Below are positions 56,572 through 64,000 of a stretch of 64,000 nucleotides of DNA, in pieces. Numbering within the stretch: the first letter of the stretch is position 1; every line of letters starts with the position of its first letter. A program made the position numbers and the translations under genes. The notes under the pieces are model-generated. The model was given only the letters and a program-made list of their open reading frames with translations. It was not told the origin of the DNA and searched no databases. Source of the DNA: Methanocaldococcus lauensis (GTDB taxonomy: Archaea > AGJL01 > Methanococci > Methanococcales > Methanocaldococcaceae); NCBI RefSeq assembly GCF_902827225.1, contig NZ_LR792632.1, forward strand, positions 701,030 to 765,029, in the 5' to 3' direction.

Positions 56572-58194
56572 ATGCTTGAACCAATTGCCTACGATATTGG
56601 AAGGTTGTGCAAAGAGAAAGATAAAGAATTGACTCCAAATTTAATAAACATTGACATTGAAGTTAATGGTATTAAGATGCCATTTGATGTTCATAGGGAA
56701 CTAACAACTCTATTTAAAAAATCTTTTACTGGAACTGTTGAATATAAGGGAGAGATAATTAAGTATCAAATATTAAATTTTGGTAAGTATATTGATTTAA
56801 TAGAATTGGAAGATGTAGATTTATACATTATAGGTGATGGTAGAAGATTGATAGAAAGAAAAGAACTACAAATAATTCCAAAAATTAGAGAAAAAATATC
56901 TCCAAATTCAGCAATTTACTTTCCAGCAGTGTTTCCTTGGGAAATTCCACTTTTGGTTTATATGGGCGTTGATTACTTCGATGATTCATTGGCAAAGTTA
57001 TATGCTTCATTAGGATACAAATTTACAAAAAATAGAGTTTTAAAACTAAATAATTATAATTTTGATGAGTTATTAAATTACAATAGAGAAGTTTATAGAG
57101 AGATATTGGAGGAAGTTAGATTAGGTATAAAAAATGGATTTTTAAGAAATATTGTAGAGGAAACATCTATATCTTATCCATATCTATGGGCAAATTATAG
57201 AAGGTATAAGCCAGATTTAAGAAATATTCCCTTATCAAAAGAGAATAAAATTATAGTTACCGCAAATATAGATATTCCAGAGGTTCAAAAATATTTAGAT
57301 AGGTTGGATAGATATGAGCCTTATTCTAATATAGTGGTTTTACTTCCTTGCTCATCAAAAAAGCCATATTCTATATCCCAATCACATCAAAAGTTCATAA
57401 ATGCAATAAAATCTGCAAAGGTTGTTGTTGAAGAGGTTATACTTACATCTCCTTACGGTTTAGTTCCAAGACCTTTGGAGGGAGTAGTAAATTATGACAT
57501 TCCAGTAACTGGAAATTGGAGTTTTGAAGAAATAGAATTAATAAATAAATGTCTAAAAAACTTTTTAAAGAAAGTTAAGAATAAATTCAAAGATTTAATT
57601 GTTATTGCTCATCTACCAAAAAATTACCTTGAAATTTTAGATTTAGATAATATAATTGTTACTTCAAAGGATAATCCTACATCAAAAGAATCTTTAGAGA
57701 ATTTAACAAATACATTAAAAGAATATAAGTATTTAACAGAAAACCTAAAAATTAATAAAAAAGGGCAGAAAATTCATAACATTCAGCAACTTGCAAAGTT
57801 TCAGTTTGGAATAAATTTCATTCCTAATGAAATATTTATAAATCACAGAAAGCAAATATTTATAAATGAAAATATGAATAATGATAAAAATATACAGATC
57901 GCCTCTATAAATCCTAAGAATGGATTACTTGTATTAACATTGAAAGGAGGAGAGTTATTATGGAATGTTGGAAGGAGAAATATTAACTATGTGGAAGTAA
58001 ATTATAATATTAAAAAAGGTTCTCTTTTCCCTCCGGGATTCGTTGATTGCAATGAAAATATATCCTACAACGATGAGGTTGTCTTAATAAAGGATGAAGA
58101 ATTTTTAGGCGTTGGAAGATCTTTAATGAGTGGATTTGAGATGAAAAAGGCAAGGCATGGAGCATTAGTAAATATAAGAAATGTTAAAAGGTGA
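56572..58194 (+). CDS. arcS: Archaeosine synthase ArcS
   Basis: Converts preQ0 at position 15 of archaeal tRNA to archaeosine (G+15). The 540-residue protein has a tRNA-guanine transglycosylase-like N-terminal domain, the ArcS hallmark PCSSKKPYSISQSHQKF near residue 262, and a C-terminal PUA domain with WNVGRRNINYVEVNYNIKKG and MKKARHGALVNIRNVKR. The transglycosylase active-site residues are absent from the N-terminal part, as in other ArcS. QueC, which makes preQ0, is encoded at 30155. Confidence 0.9.
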   Translation: MLEPIAYDIGRLCKEKDKELTPNLINIDIEVNGIKMPFDVHRELTTLFKKSFTGTVEYKGEIIKYQILNFGKYIDLIELEDVDLYIIGDGRRLIERKELQIIPKIREKISPNSAIYFPAVFPWEIPLLVYMGVDYFDDSLAKLYASLGYKFTKNRVLKLNNYNFDELLNYNREVYREILEEVRLGIKNGFLRNIVEETSISYPYLWANYRRYKPDLRNIPLSKENKIIVTANIDIPEVQKYLDRLDRYEPYSNIVVLLPCSSKKPYSISQSHQKFINAIKSAKVVVEEVILTSPYGLVPRPLEGVVNYDIPVTGNWSFEEIELINKCLKNFLKKVKNKFKDLIVIAHLPKNYLEILDLDNIIVTSKDNPTSKESLENLTNTLKEYKYLTENLKINKKGQKIHNIQQLAKFQFGINFIPNEIFINHRKQIFINENMNNDKNIQIASINPKNGLLVLTLKGGELLWNVGRRNINYVEVNYNIKKGSLFPPGFVDCNENISYNDEVVLIKDEEFLGVGRSLMSGFEMKKARHGALVNIRNVKR

Positions 58195-58199
58195 AAAAT

Positions 58200-58709
58200 T
58201 TGGACAATGTTGAGAGAATTGTTAAATTGTTATTGATGGATAAAGATTTTAATGATAAAGAGAAATTGAGGGATTTATATAAAGAATACATAAAAACAAA
58301 GGATGAAATTAGTTATTTAGAAAATATTCTTGAAGATTTTGAAACCTTGGATACAAATATAAATCATATTAAAAGATATTCTGAAATTGTAAAGTCATTA
58401 TTACCTAAGTTGAGTAAATTTACCAATATCCCTATTTTTGTTGATATTGTTAAAATGTTGGAAACTGTTGATAATATTGATACAAAAGAACTTGAATCAT
58501 TAAGATGGGAAATTAATAAAGAGATAGAGGAATTAAATGATAAATTGAAAACTATAAGAAATGAGATAATGGCTATAGTTGTTAATGAGTCATTATCAAA
58601 AATAAGATCTTCAAACTTAGAGGAATTTTTAAAATACTTAGAAAATAACAAAGAAAATAAAAAACTTGAAATTGATGAATACAAAGAAGAGCCAAAAGTC
58701 GTTGATTAA
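58200..58709 (+). CDS. Coiled-coil hypothetical protein
   Basis: A 169-residue, mostly helical, acidic protein. I do not recognise it. Two coiled-coil stretches (about residues 20-60 and 85-125) with no membrane segment or Cys. The start is probably TTG at 58200, since GGTGAAAAA precedes it at the spacing seen elsewhere; a GTG at 58191 is inside that site. It follows arcS directly and overlaps the HD gene by 4 bp tail to tail. Confidence 0.6.
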   Translation: MDNVERIVKLLLMDKDFNDKEKLRDLYKEYIKTKDEISYLENILEDFETLDTNINHIKRYSEIVKSLLPKLSKFTNIPIFVDIVKMLETVDNIDTKELESLRWEINKEIEELNDKLKTIRNEIMAIVVNESLSKIRSSNLEEFLKYLENNKENKKLEIDEYKEEPKVVD

Positions 58710-59473
58710 AAGTTAATCTCTTCAAATACTGGTTTTTCTTTTTCTACTTTTGCATATACTGAGATGTAATCTTTTATACCACTCCACTTTATTTTTTCCC
58801 CTAAAACTTCTTGAATTTGGAATATTCCTGCCTCATTTGATAAAATTACTTCAATTTTAACCGGTTTTTCTTCTCCTTCCTTTATTATAACTTTCTCTAC
58901 GGATGCCGCTGATACTGAATGAATATCATAGCATTTTTTACATATTGGAATTCTTGACCTTCCTTTTGTCATATCTGTTCCATCGGCAACTGCTATAACT
59001 CCCGCCTCAATAGTTAAACTCATAATTCCCTCACTGTGTGAATAAATAGCGTGTAATATTTCAGTAGTCATTTGATAAGCCTTTTCTTCATCGTAGTATT
59101 TTTTTAATATCTCTTCAATAATATTCATAGATAAATAGGCAGAGTGCAAATGATGTATATCTCTATGAATAGCATTTCCTATATCGTGTAAATACGCCCC
59201 CATAATTGTTATAACCAAAGAATCTTCAAAACTTCCTTTACAATCCTTCATAAAACTTGGCTTTATCCCTTTTTTATACAATATTTTTAATATCTTTATT
59301 GCGTTGTTAGTTACAATTTTTGAATGTGTCTTTCCGTGGTCGTTATATCCTAACCTACCAACAGCCATTATATTAGACATTTTTAAAAAAGTATTGACTT
59401 TTTTATTTTTAGATAACTCGTTGTAAATTTTTTTTGGAATTCCAGTTAATGATTTAATCTCTTCATAGTTCAT
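58706..59473 (-). CDS. HD-domain phosphohydrolase
   Basis: A 255-residue protein of the HD family. LHDIGNAIHRDIHHLHSAYL holds the metal-binding HD and later His, NDHGKTHSKIV adds an upstream His, and AIYSHSEGIMSLTIEAGVIAVADGTDMTKGRSRIP completes the site. A small beta-rich C-terminal domain follows. HD enzymes hydrolyse phosphate esters of nucleotides; substrate not deducible. The ATG at 59473 follows GGGGAGAAAT. Confidence 0.85.
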   Translation of the reverse strand: MNYEEIKSLTGIPKKIYNELSKNKKVNTFLKMSNIMAVGRLGYNDHGKTHSKIVTNNAIKILKILYKKGIKPSFMKDCKGSFEDSLVITIMGAYLHDIGNAIHRDIHHLHSAYLSMNIIEEILKKYYDEEKAYQMTTEILHAIYSHSEGIMSLTIEAGVIAVADGTDMTKGRSRIPICKKCYDIHSVSAASVEKVIIKEGEEKPVKIEVILSNEAGIFQIQEVLGEKIKWSGIKDYISVYAKVEKEKPVFEEINF

Positions 59474-59730
59474 ATTTCTCCCCAGAATAATTTTAATATT
59501 TATATTCAAATATTTTAATTAATAGGACAAAATTTAAAATTAAAGAAAATAAAAAATAATAAATTATTAAACACTAATTCAATAATTATCTGATCAATTA
59601 ATAAATTATTAGAATTAATTTAGAGGTAATATAGAGTTAGCAATAATTTTAGTTATTATTTTACTCTTATGTGTCTACGTTTTATTATTTTCATCAAAAA
59701 ATTAACTGTGTAAATGTCTAAATTTTATAA

Positions 59731-60795
59731 TTATTTTCTATCCTTTAACTTAATCATATCATCAAATAAGAACATTGTATCATGTGGTCCAGGTCTCGCC
59801 TCTGGGTGGAATTGAACTGAAAATATTGGTAGATCATTATGCTTAATTCCTTCAACTGTCATATCGTTTAAGTTTATAAAACTCACTTTGACATCGTCAG
59901 GCAAACTTTCCTCTCTAACGGCAAATCCATGGTTTTGAGAAGTTATATAAACTTTATCTGTTTTTAGGTCTTTAACTGGCTGATTTCCACCCCTATGACC
60001 AAACTTCATTTTGTATGTTTCTCCTCCAAATGCCAATGCTAAGAGTTGATTTCCTAAACAAATTCCTGTTATTGGCACCACTCCAATTAAATTTTTAATG
60101 CATTTAATAACTTCTTTTAACCTTGCAGGGTCTCCAGGACCGTTAGAAATTAAAACAAAATCTGGTTTATACTCTAAAATTTCATCATATTTTGTATTGT
60201 ATGGAACTTGAACTACTTCGCAGTTTCTTTTAACCAAACTTCTTATTATATTTAACTTAACTCCGCAGTCAATTAAAACACACCTTGCTTTTCTGTTGGT
60301 AGTTTTATGAATTATCGTTTCTTTAGTGGAAACTAATGGAACTAAATCAATATCTGATATATCTTTATATTTTTTAACTTTATCTAAGAGATCTTTAATT
60401 TCTTCATCACTTATTTTTTCAGCAACTTTTAAACAACTTTTTACAACCCCTTTATCTCTAATGTTTCTTGTTAAGAATCTTGTATCTATATCTTGAATTC
60501 CAGGGACATTATATTCTTTTAAAAAGTCATCTAAGGCTTTATTAGTTACTTCTCTAACTACAAAGCCCTCTGCCTTTATGCCATCTGACTCAAACCATTC
60601 TTTTTTAACTCCATAGTTTCCTTGTAGGGGATATGTCATCATTACTATCTGTCCTTTATAGGAAGGATCTGTTAAAACTTCCACATAGCCAGTCATAACT
60701 GTTGTAAAAACCAACTCTCCAAAAACTTCTTTTTCTGCTCCAAAACCTTTTCCTTTAAACACAATTCCATTCTCTAAAACTAACACTGCCTCCAT
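59731..60795 (-). CDS. carA: Carbamoyl phosphate synthetase small subunit
   Basis: The glutaminase subunit; its ammonia feeds CarB for arginine and pyrimidines. The 354-residue protein has the CarA N-terminal domain ([37 protein letters not shown]) and a class I amidotransferase with [31 protein letters not shown] carrying the catalytic Cys, and [14 protein letters not shown] with the catalytic His. The ATG at 60795 follows GGTGAAAATT. Reading further upstream would only translate the adjacent MITE-like element. CarB is not in the window. Confidence 0.94.
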   Translation of the reverse strand: MEAVLVLENGIVFKGKGFGAEKEVFGELVFTTVMTGYVEVLTDPSYKGQIVMMTYPLQGNYGVKKEWFESDGIKAEGFVVREVTNKALDDFLKEYNVPGIQDIDTRFLTRNIRDKGVVKSCLKVAEKISDEEIKDLLDKVKKYKDISDIDLVPLVSTKETIIHKTTNRKARCVLIDCGVKLNIIRSLVKRNCEVVQVPYNTKYDEILEYKPDFVLISNGPGDPARLKEVIKCIKNLIGVVPITGICLGNQLLALAFGGETYKMKFGHRGGNQPVKDLKTDKVYITSQNHGFAVREESLPDDVKVSFINLNDMTVEGIKHNDLPIFSVQFHPEARPGPHDTMFLFDDMIKLKDRK

Positions 60796-60815
60796 AATTT
60801 TCACCAAAATACCTA

Positions 60816-60927
60816 TATAGCTTTGTGCAAAAGTAGTTATAATAAATAAGGCATTAATGAATGCCTTCCAAAAGGAAGGCATTCAAATTTTCCTTATAAA
60901 ATTTATTTTATTTTGCACAAAGCTATA
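60816..60927. mobile_element. MITE-like element with perfect 17-bp inverted ends
   Basis: TATAGCTTTGTGCAAAA (60816-60832) and TTTTGCACAAAGCTATA (60911-60927) are perfect inverted repeats 112 bp apart end to end. The inside holds a perfect 12-bp stem, TGAATGCCTTCC, loop AAAA, GGAAGGCATTCA (60858-60885). No coding capacity. The ends recall the TTGCA-containing inverted ends of IS6-type elements, but no transposase with such ends is in the window. Confidence 0.75.
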
Positions 60928-61087
60928 AACTATACACATATATATAGGATTAGGATAAATCATCTATACTGAACTGATCTTATATTGCATTATTATAGTT
61001 TATTATATAGTTTTGTTTATGTTATAATGTAGTAATGAGATTCGAATACCTCTCATAAGGAAGATCTAATTTCTTCATTATTAATTT

Positions 61088-61103
61088 AAAAGCTTATATA
61101 CAC
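61088..61103 (+). promoter_or_regulatory. serA TATA-box promoter
   Basis: AAAGCTTATATACACC contains a TATA box with an A-rich upstream BRE-like flank. A start about 25 bp downstream leaves a leader of about 35 nt before the ATG at 61156. Confidence 0.55.
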
Positions 61104-61155
61104 CCTCTATAAATGACATTAACTACAAAAAACATCCTATGTTGGTGAATAGATT

Positions 61156-62730
61156 ATGGTTAAAATATTGGTTACAGATCCACTGCACGAAGAGGCTATA
61201 AAGATATTGGAAGAGATTGGAGAGGTTGAAATTGCAACAGGATTGTCTAAAGAGGAGTTATTAGAAAAAATTAAAGATGTAGATGTTTTAGTTGTAAGAA
61301 GTGGGACTAAGGTTACGAGAGATGTTATTGAAAAGGCTGAAAAATTGAAAGTTATAGGTAGAGCAGGGGTTGGTGTAGATAACATAGATGTTGATGCCGC
61401 TACTGAAAAAGGGATTATTGTGGTTAATGCCCCAGACGCTTCATCAATTTCAGTGGCTGAATTAACAATGGGTTTAATGCTTGCCGCTGCAAGGAATATT
61501 CCACAGGCTACAGCATCTTTAAAAAGGGGAGAATGGAATAGAAAGAGGTTTAAGGGAATTGAGTTATATGGAAAAACTCTTGGAGTTATTGGTTTAGGAA
61601 GAATAGGACAACAAGTTGTTAAAAGGGCTAAGGCATTTGGAATGAATATTATTGGATATGATCCTTACATCCCAAAGGAAGTTGCTGAAAGATTAGGAGT
61701 TGAGTTGGTTGATGATATAAATGAATTATGTAGGAGATCTGATGTAATAACACTTCATGTTCCTTTAACGCCAAAAACTAAACATATTATTGGTAAAGAA
61801 CAAATTGCATTAATGAAAAAGAATGCAATAATTGTCAATTGTGCAAGAGGAGGATTAATAGATGAAAAAACACTATATGAGGCTTTAAAAAATAAAAAAA
61901 TTAGGGCAGCAGCATTAGATGTTTTTGAAGAAGAACCTCCAAAGAACAATCCATTATTAACCTTAGATAATGTTATTGGAACTCCTCATCAAGGAGCTTC
62001 TACTGAAGAGGCACAAAAGGCGGCTGGAACAATAGTTGCTGAACAAATAAAGAAAATTTTAAGAGGAGAACTTGCTGAAAATGTTGTAAATATGCCAAAT
62101 ATACCTCAAGAAAAGTTAGGAAAATTAAAGCCATATATGTTATTGGCAGAGATTATGGGTAATATAGTTATGCAGGTATTGGATGGATCAGTTAATAGAG
62201 TGGAAATTACTTATTCAGGAGAATTATCAAAAGAAAAAACTGATTTAATAAAAAGAGCCTTTTTGAAAGGATTATTATCTCCAATATTACTGGCAGGAAT
62301 TAACTTAGTCAATGCCCCTGTTATCGCTAAAAATAGAAACATCAATGTAGTTGAAAATACTACATCTGAGGAAAAATATGGAAATGCTATTAAGATAAAT
62401 GCTGAAAGTAATAATAAAAAGTTTTCAATTGTTGGAAGTATAATAAACAATAAGCCAGTTATCTTAGAAGTAGATGGATATGAAGTTAATTTTATTCCAG
62501 AAGGTGTTTTAGCAATTATTAAACACATAGATAGACCTGGCACAATAGGTAAAGTTTGTATAACTCTTGGAGATTATGGAATAAACATTGCAAGTATGCA
62601 GGTTGGTAGAAAAGAGCCGGGAGGAGAGAGTGTAATGCTTTTAAACTTAGACCATACAGTTCCTGATGAGGTTATAGAGAAAATAAAAGAAATCCCAAAT
62701 ATTAAGGATGTGGCAATAGTTAATTTATAA
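61156..62730 (+). CDS. serA: D-3-phosphoglycerate dehydrogenase
   Basis: First enzyme of serine synthesis. The 524-residue protein begins VKILVTDPLHEEAIKILEE. NAD-binding GLGRIGQQVVKRAKAFG, NCARGGLIDE with the catalytic Arg and GTPHQGAST with the catalytic His are visible. An ASB domain and a C-terminal ACT domain (IKHIDRPGTIGKVCITLGDYG) give the long, serine-regulated form. The start follows TTGGTGAATAGATT. Confidence 0.96.
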   Translation: MVKILVTDPLHEEAIKILEEIGEVEIATGLSKEELLEKIKDVDVLVVRSGTKVTRDVIEKAEKLKVIGRAGVGVDNIDVDAATEKGIIVVNAPDASSISVAELTMGLMLAAARNIPQATASLKRGEWNRKRFKGIELYGKTLGVIGLGRIGQQVVKRAKAFGMNIIGYDPYIPKEVAERLGVELVDDINELCRRSDVITLHVPLTPKTKHIIGKEQIALMKKNAIIVNCARGGLIDEKTLYEALKNKKIRAAALDVFEEEPPKNNPLLTLDNVIGTPHQGASTEEAQKAAGTIVAEQIKKILRGELAENVVNMPNIPQEKLGKLKPYMLLAEIMGNIVMQVLDGSVNRVEITYSGELSKEKTDLIKRAFLKGLLSPILLAGINLVNAPVIAKNRNINVVENTTSEEKYGNAIKINAESNNKKFSIVGSIINNKPVILEVDGYEVNFIPEGVLAIIKHIDRPGTIGKVCITLGDYGINIASMQVGRKEPGGESVMLLNLDHTVPDEVIEKIKEIPNIKDVAIVNL

Positions 62731-62734
62731 AAAA

Positions 62735-63325
62735 TTAAACTTTAATTTCAAATTTTTTAATTTCATCAATATGCATTCTATCTTTTAAAAACTCTTTAGG
62801 TATTAAATATAAATATTTTGGCTCGTATGGCTCTCCTTTTAATCCTAAAATAACTGCATCAATATTTTCAGGATAATTTAGTTTTATAATTTCATTAATT
62901 GGATATGTTTTTTTAAATATAGGATATACTTTGTATCCTTTAAAGTATATTCCATCATCTTTTAACTCCGCCCCCACATTTTTCAAATAATATATAAAGG
63001 TTTTTGTAGTTTCATCTAAGTTATCTAAATTATTTAAAGAAATATTTTTTAGTTTATCTGAACTATCTTCTATCTCTATCCTCTTACCAAAGTTTATTTT
63101 TACATAGCCATTATTTGAAACATCTTCAATTTTTATCTTCTTTCTCTTAATTTTATACAATATTTTTTTAAAAAAATCTTTTACTTTGTATTTAAACAAA
63201 ATATAGATTAAAAATACCCCCAATATTACTAAAAATAAAGGTAGCATCAATATAGCTAATATCAATAGAATTAAAAATATTATAAAACCTTCTAAAATTC
63301 CCAATCTATAAACTTTAATTTTCAT
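62735..63325 (-). CDS. Membrane-anchored hypothetical protein
   Basis: A 196-residue protein with one or two N-terminal membrane helices (about residues 12-45), a Lys-rich linker, and a soluble C-terminal domain of about 110 residues with [20 protein letters not shown] and [17 protein letters not shown] do not recognise a family. It overlaps the upstream PP-loop gene by 11 bp, so the two are probably co-expressed. Confidence 0.65.
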   Translation of the reverse strand: MKIKVYRLGILEGFIIFLILLILAILMLPLFLVILGVFLIYILFKYKVKDFFKKILYKIKRKKIKIEDVSNNGYVKINFGKRIEIEDSSDKLKNISLNNLDNLDETTKTFIYYLKNVGAELKDDGIYFKGYKVYPIFKKTYPINEIIKLNYPENIDAVILGLKGEPYEPKYLYLIPKEFLKDRMHIDEIKKFEIKV

Positions 63326-64000
63326 ATAAATCCCTCAAAGATTTTTTAATTAACCTTACATATTCTTCCTTTTTTGGAACTACGATAATTTTTTTAGAAG
63401 GAAGTTTTATTGACGCCCTAAAATTATATTTTTTTGCAACATCTGTAACAATTTTGTTGTATTTATATAGTTTATTAAATAAATCTTCACTTAATTTTAC
63501 ATCTTCATCAGCATACTGCAAACAACAGCCCTCCCTCCAAAAACCAAATTTATCTCCAACTTCATGTGCCTTTTCTATTTCAATATTGTAGTATTTCATC
63601 AAATTTAAAACATCTTCATAAGATAATCTTATCAATGGTCTAAAAAATAAAATTTCCTTATCTTTACCTTTACTATACTTTTGAGGAACTGGTGTGAGTT
63701 CCATTTTATTATAGACAACTTCTCCATAAACCTCTCTCAAATAGTTCATTACAGCCCCAGAAACTTTTTCAAGAGCAGAGTCTCCCGTCATAATTATTCT
63801 AATTCCCCTCTCTTTTGCTATATCTACTGCCTTATCTTTCATTATATTTTTACATATTCTACAAATACTACTTCCCTTAGCCCCTTTAATCCTTTTTAGC
63901 AATTCGTTAGTTATCTCATAATATATGACTGGGATATTATATTTTTTAGATATTTTTTCAACCATTTTTTTTGAAACATCCCAACTCCATTTATGATAAA
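63315..64000 (-). CDS. TtuA-like PP-loop tRNA-modifying protein (5' partial)
   Basis: The frame is open to the right edge ([15 protein letters not shown] at the end), so the N-terminal PP-loop lies outside the window. The visible part has [20 protein letters not shown] with a Cxx[41 protein letters not shown] and [10 protein letters not shown] with further Cys. This matches the adenine-nucleotide alpha-hydrolase family of tRNA thiolation enzymes (TtuA/TtcA/Ncs6). The exact tRNA target is not clear. Confidence 0.75.
   Translation of the reverse strand, partial: YHKWSWDVSKKMVEKISKKYNIPVIYYEITNELLKRIKGAKGSSICRICKNIMKDKAVDIAKERGIRIIMTGDSALEKVSGAVMNYLREVYGEVVYNKMELTPVPQKYSKGKDKEILFFRPLIRLSYEDVLNLMKYYNIEIEKAHEVGDKFGFWREGCCLQYADEDVKLSEDLFNKLYKYNKIVTDVAKKYNFRASIKLPSKKIIVVPKKEEYVRLIKKSLRDLYEN

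Larger units (their letters stand above)
60796..61155. promoter_or_regulatory. carA/serA divergent intergenic region
   Basis: 360 bp between the two starts. The carA side is filled by a MITE-like element (60816-60927), so the carA promoter must be in or beyond it. The serA side has a good TATA box at 61088-61103. No gene is present. Confidence 0.5.

Noticed and set aside
59631-59705. Short membrane peptide IELAIILVIILLLCVYVLLF
   Set aside because: There is an AGGT-like site but no ATG, GTG or TTG start in frame; only ATA is available.
60796-60882. N-terminal extension of carA ([13 protein letters not shown]...)
   Set aside because: It is a translation of the MITE-like element. The ATG at 60795 has a GGTGA ribosome-binding site and gives the usual CarA N-terminus.

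Overview
The window is strongly A+T-rich archaeal chromosome from a hyperthermophilic methanogen, almost certainly Methanocaldococcus or a close relative. The evidence is the archaeal information-processing genes (MCM, Lhr-type helicase, Nop5, TopoVI-B, TiaS, ArcS), methanogen metabolism (energy-converting hydrogenase subunits, a formate dehydrogenase pair, an F420-type FrhB homologue, NifB, YcaO), archaeal TATA promoters, and a recurring GGTGA ribosome-binding site a few bases before most starts. Both edges cut genes: an MCM helicase on the left and a TtuA-like PP-loop protein on the right. I found no tRNA or rRNA gene.

Layout. 1-6 kb: MCM, Lhr-like helicase, a YhbY RNA-binding protein and SppA. 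6-9.6 kb: a translationally coupled NYN-RNase/nucleotidyltransferase pair and mevalonate kinase. 9.9-13.7 kb: a cobalt ECF transporter (cbiMNQO) divergent from a NicO-type Ni/Co permease. 14.2-21.5 kb: nifB, ycaO, a gene-poor stretch with a decayed CRISPR array, tiaS, rpiA, a UPF0210 gene, an EhbD-like subunit and a ThiF-like protein. 21.6-25.5 kb: nop5, a transposon relic, a purine nucleoside phosphorylase, a ferredoxin and Sua5. 25.5-35.6 kb is the nitrogen region: glnK-amt and glnA, each with GGAA-N6-TTCC NrpR-type operators, a TPR protein between them, queC, and a split archaeal glutamate synthase followed by an FrhB-like subunit. 35.7-38.4 kb: a DUF2254-like membrane gene split by a TnpB element and then further decayed. 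38.6-48.2 kb: a sulfur/selenium and formate region with a split YeeE/YedE transporter, a TudS-like protein, a double-cubane-type dehydratase homologue and its activator, fdhAB, apgM and a DUF3343 protein. 48.3-64 kb: a second TnpB relic, top6B, ehbN, thiC, L-cysteine desulfidase, an ABC exporter, arcS, an HD protein, carA with a MITE-like element at its 5' end, and serA.

Most notable: (1) the full-length TnpB has lost both RuvC aspartates (now Tyr207 and Asn366) but keeps the central Glu, the zinc finger and a GC-rich 3' RNA region, so it is either a nuclease-dead RNA-guided binder or an early relic; (2) the DUF2254 gene can be reconstructed across the element; (3) a 112-bp element with perfect 17-bp inverted ends sits directly upstream of carA; (4) an orphan three-repeat CRISPR relic; (5) a gene neighbourhood that suggests a reduced sulfur or selenium handling module; (6) NrpR-type operators linking glnK-amt and glnA. 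Functions are read from sequence motifs and family knowledge. No database search was run.
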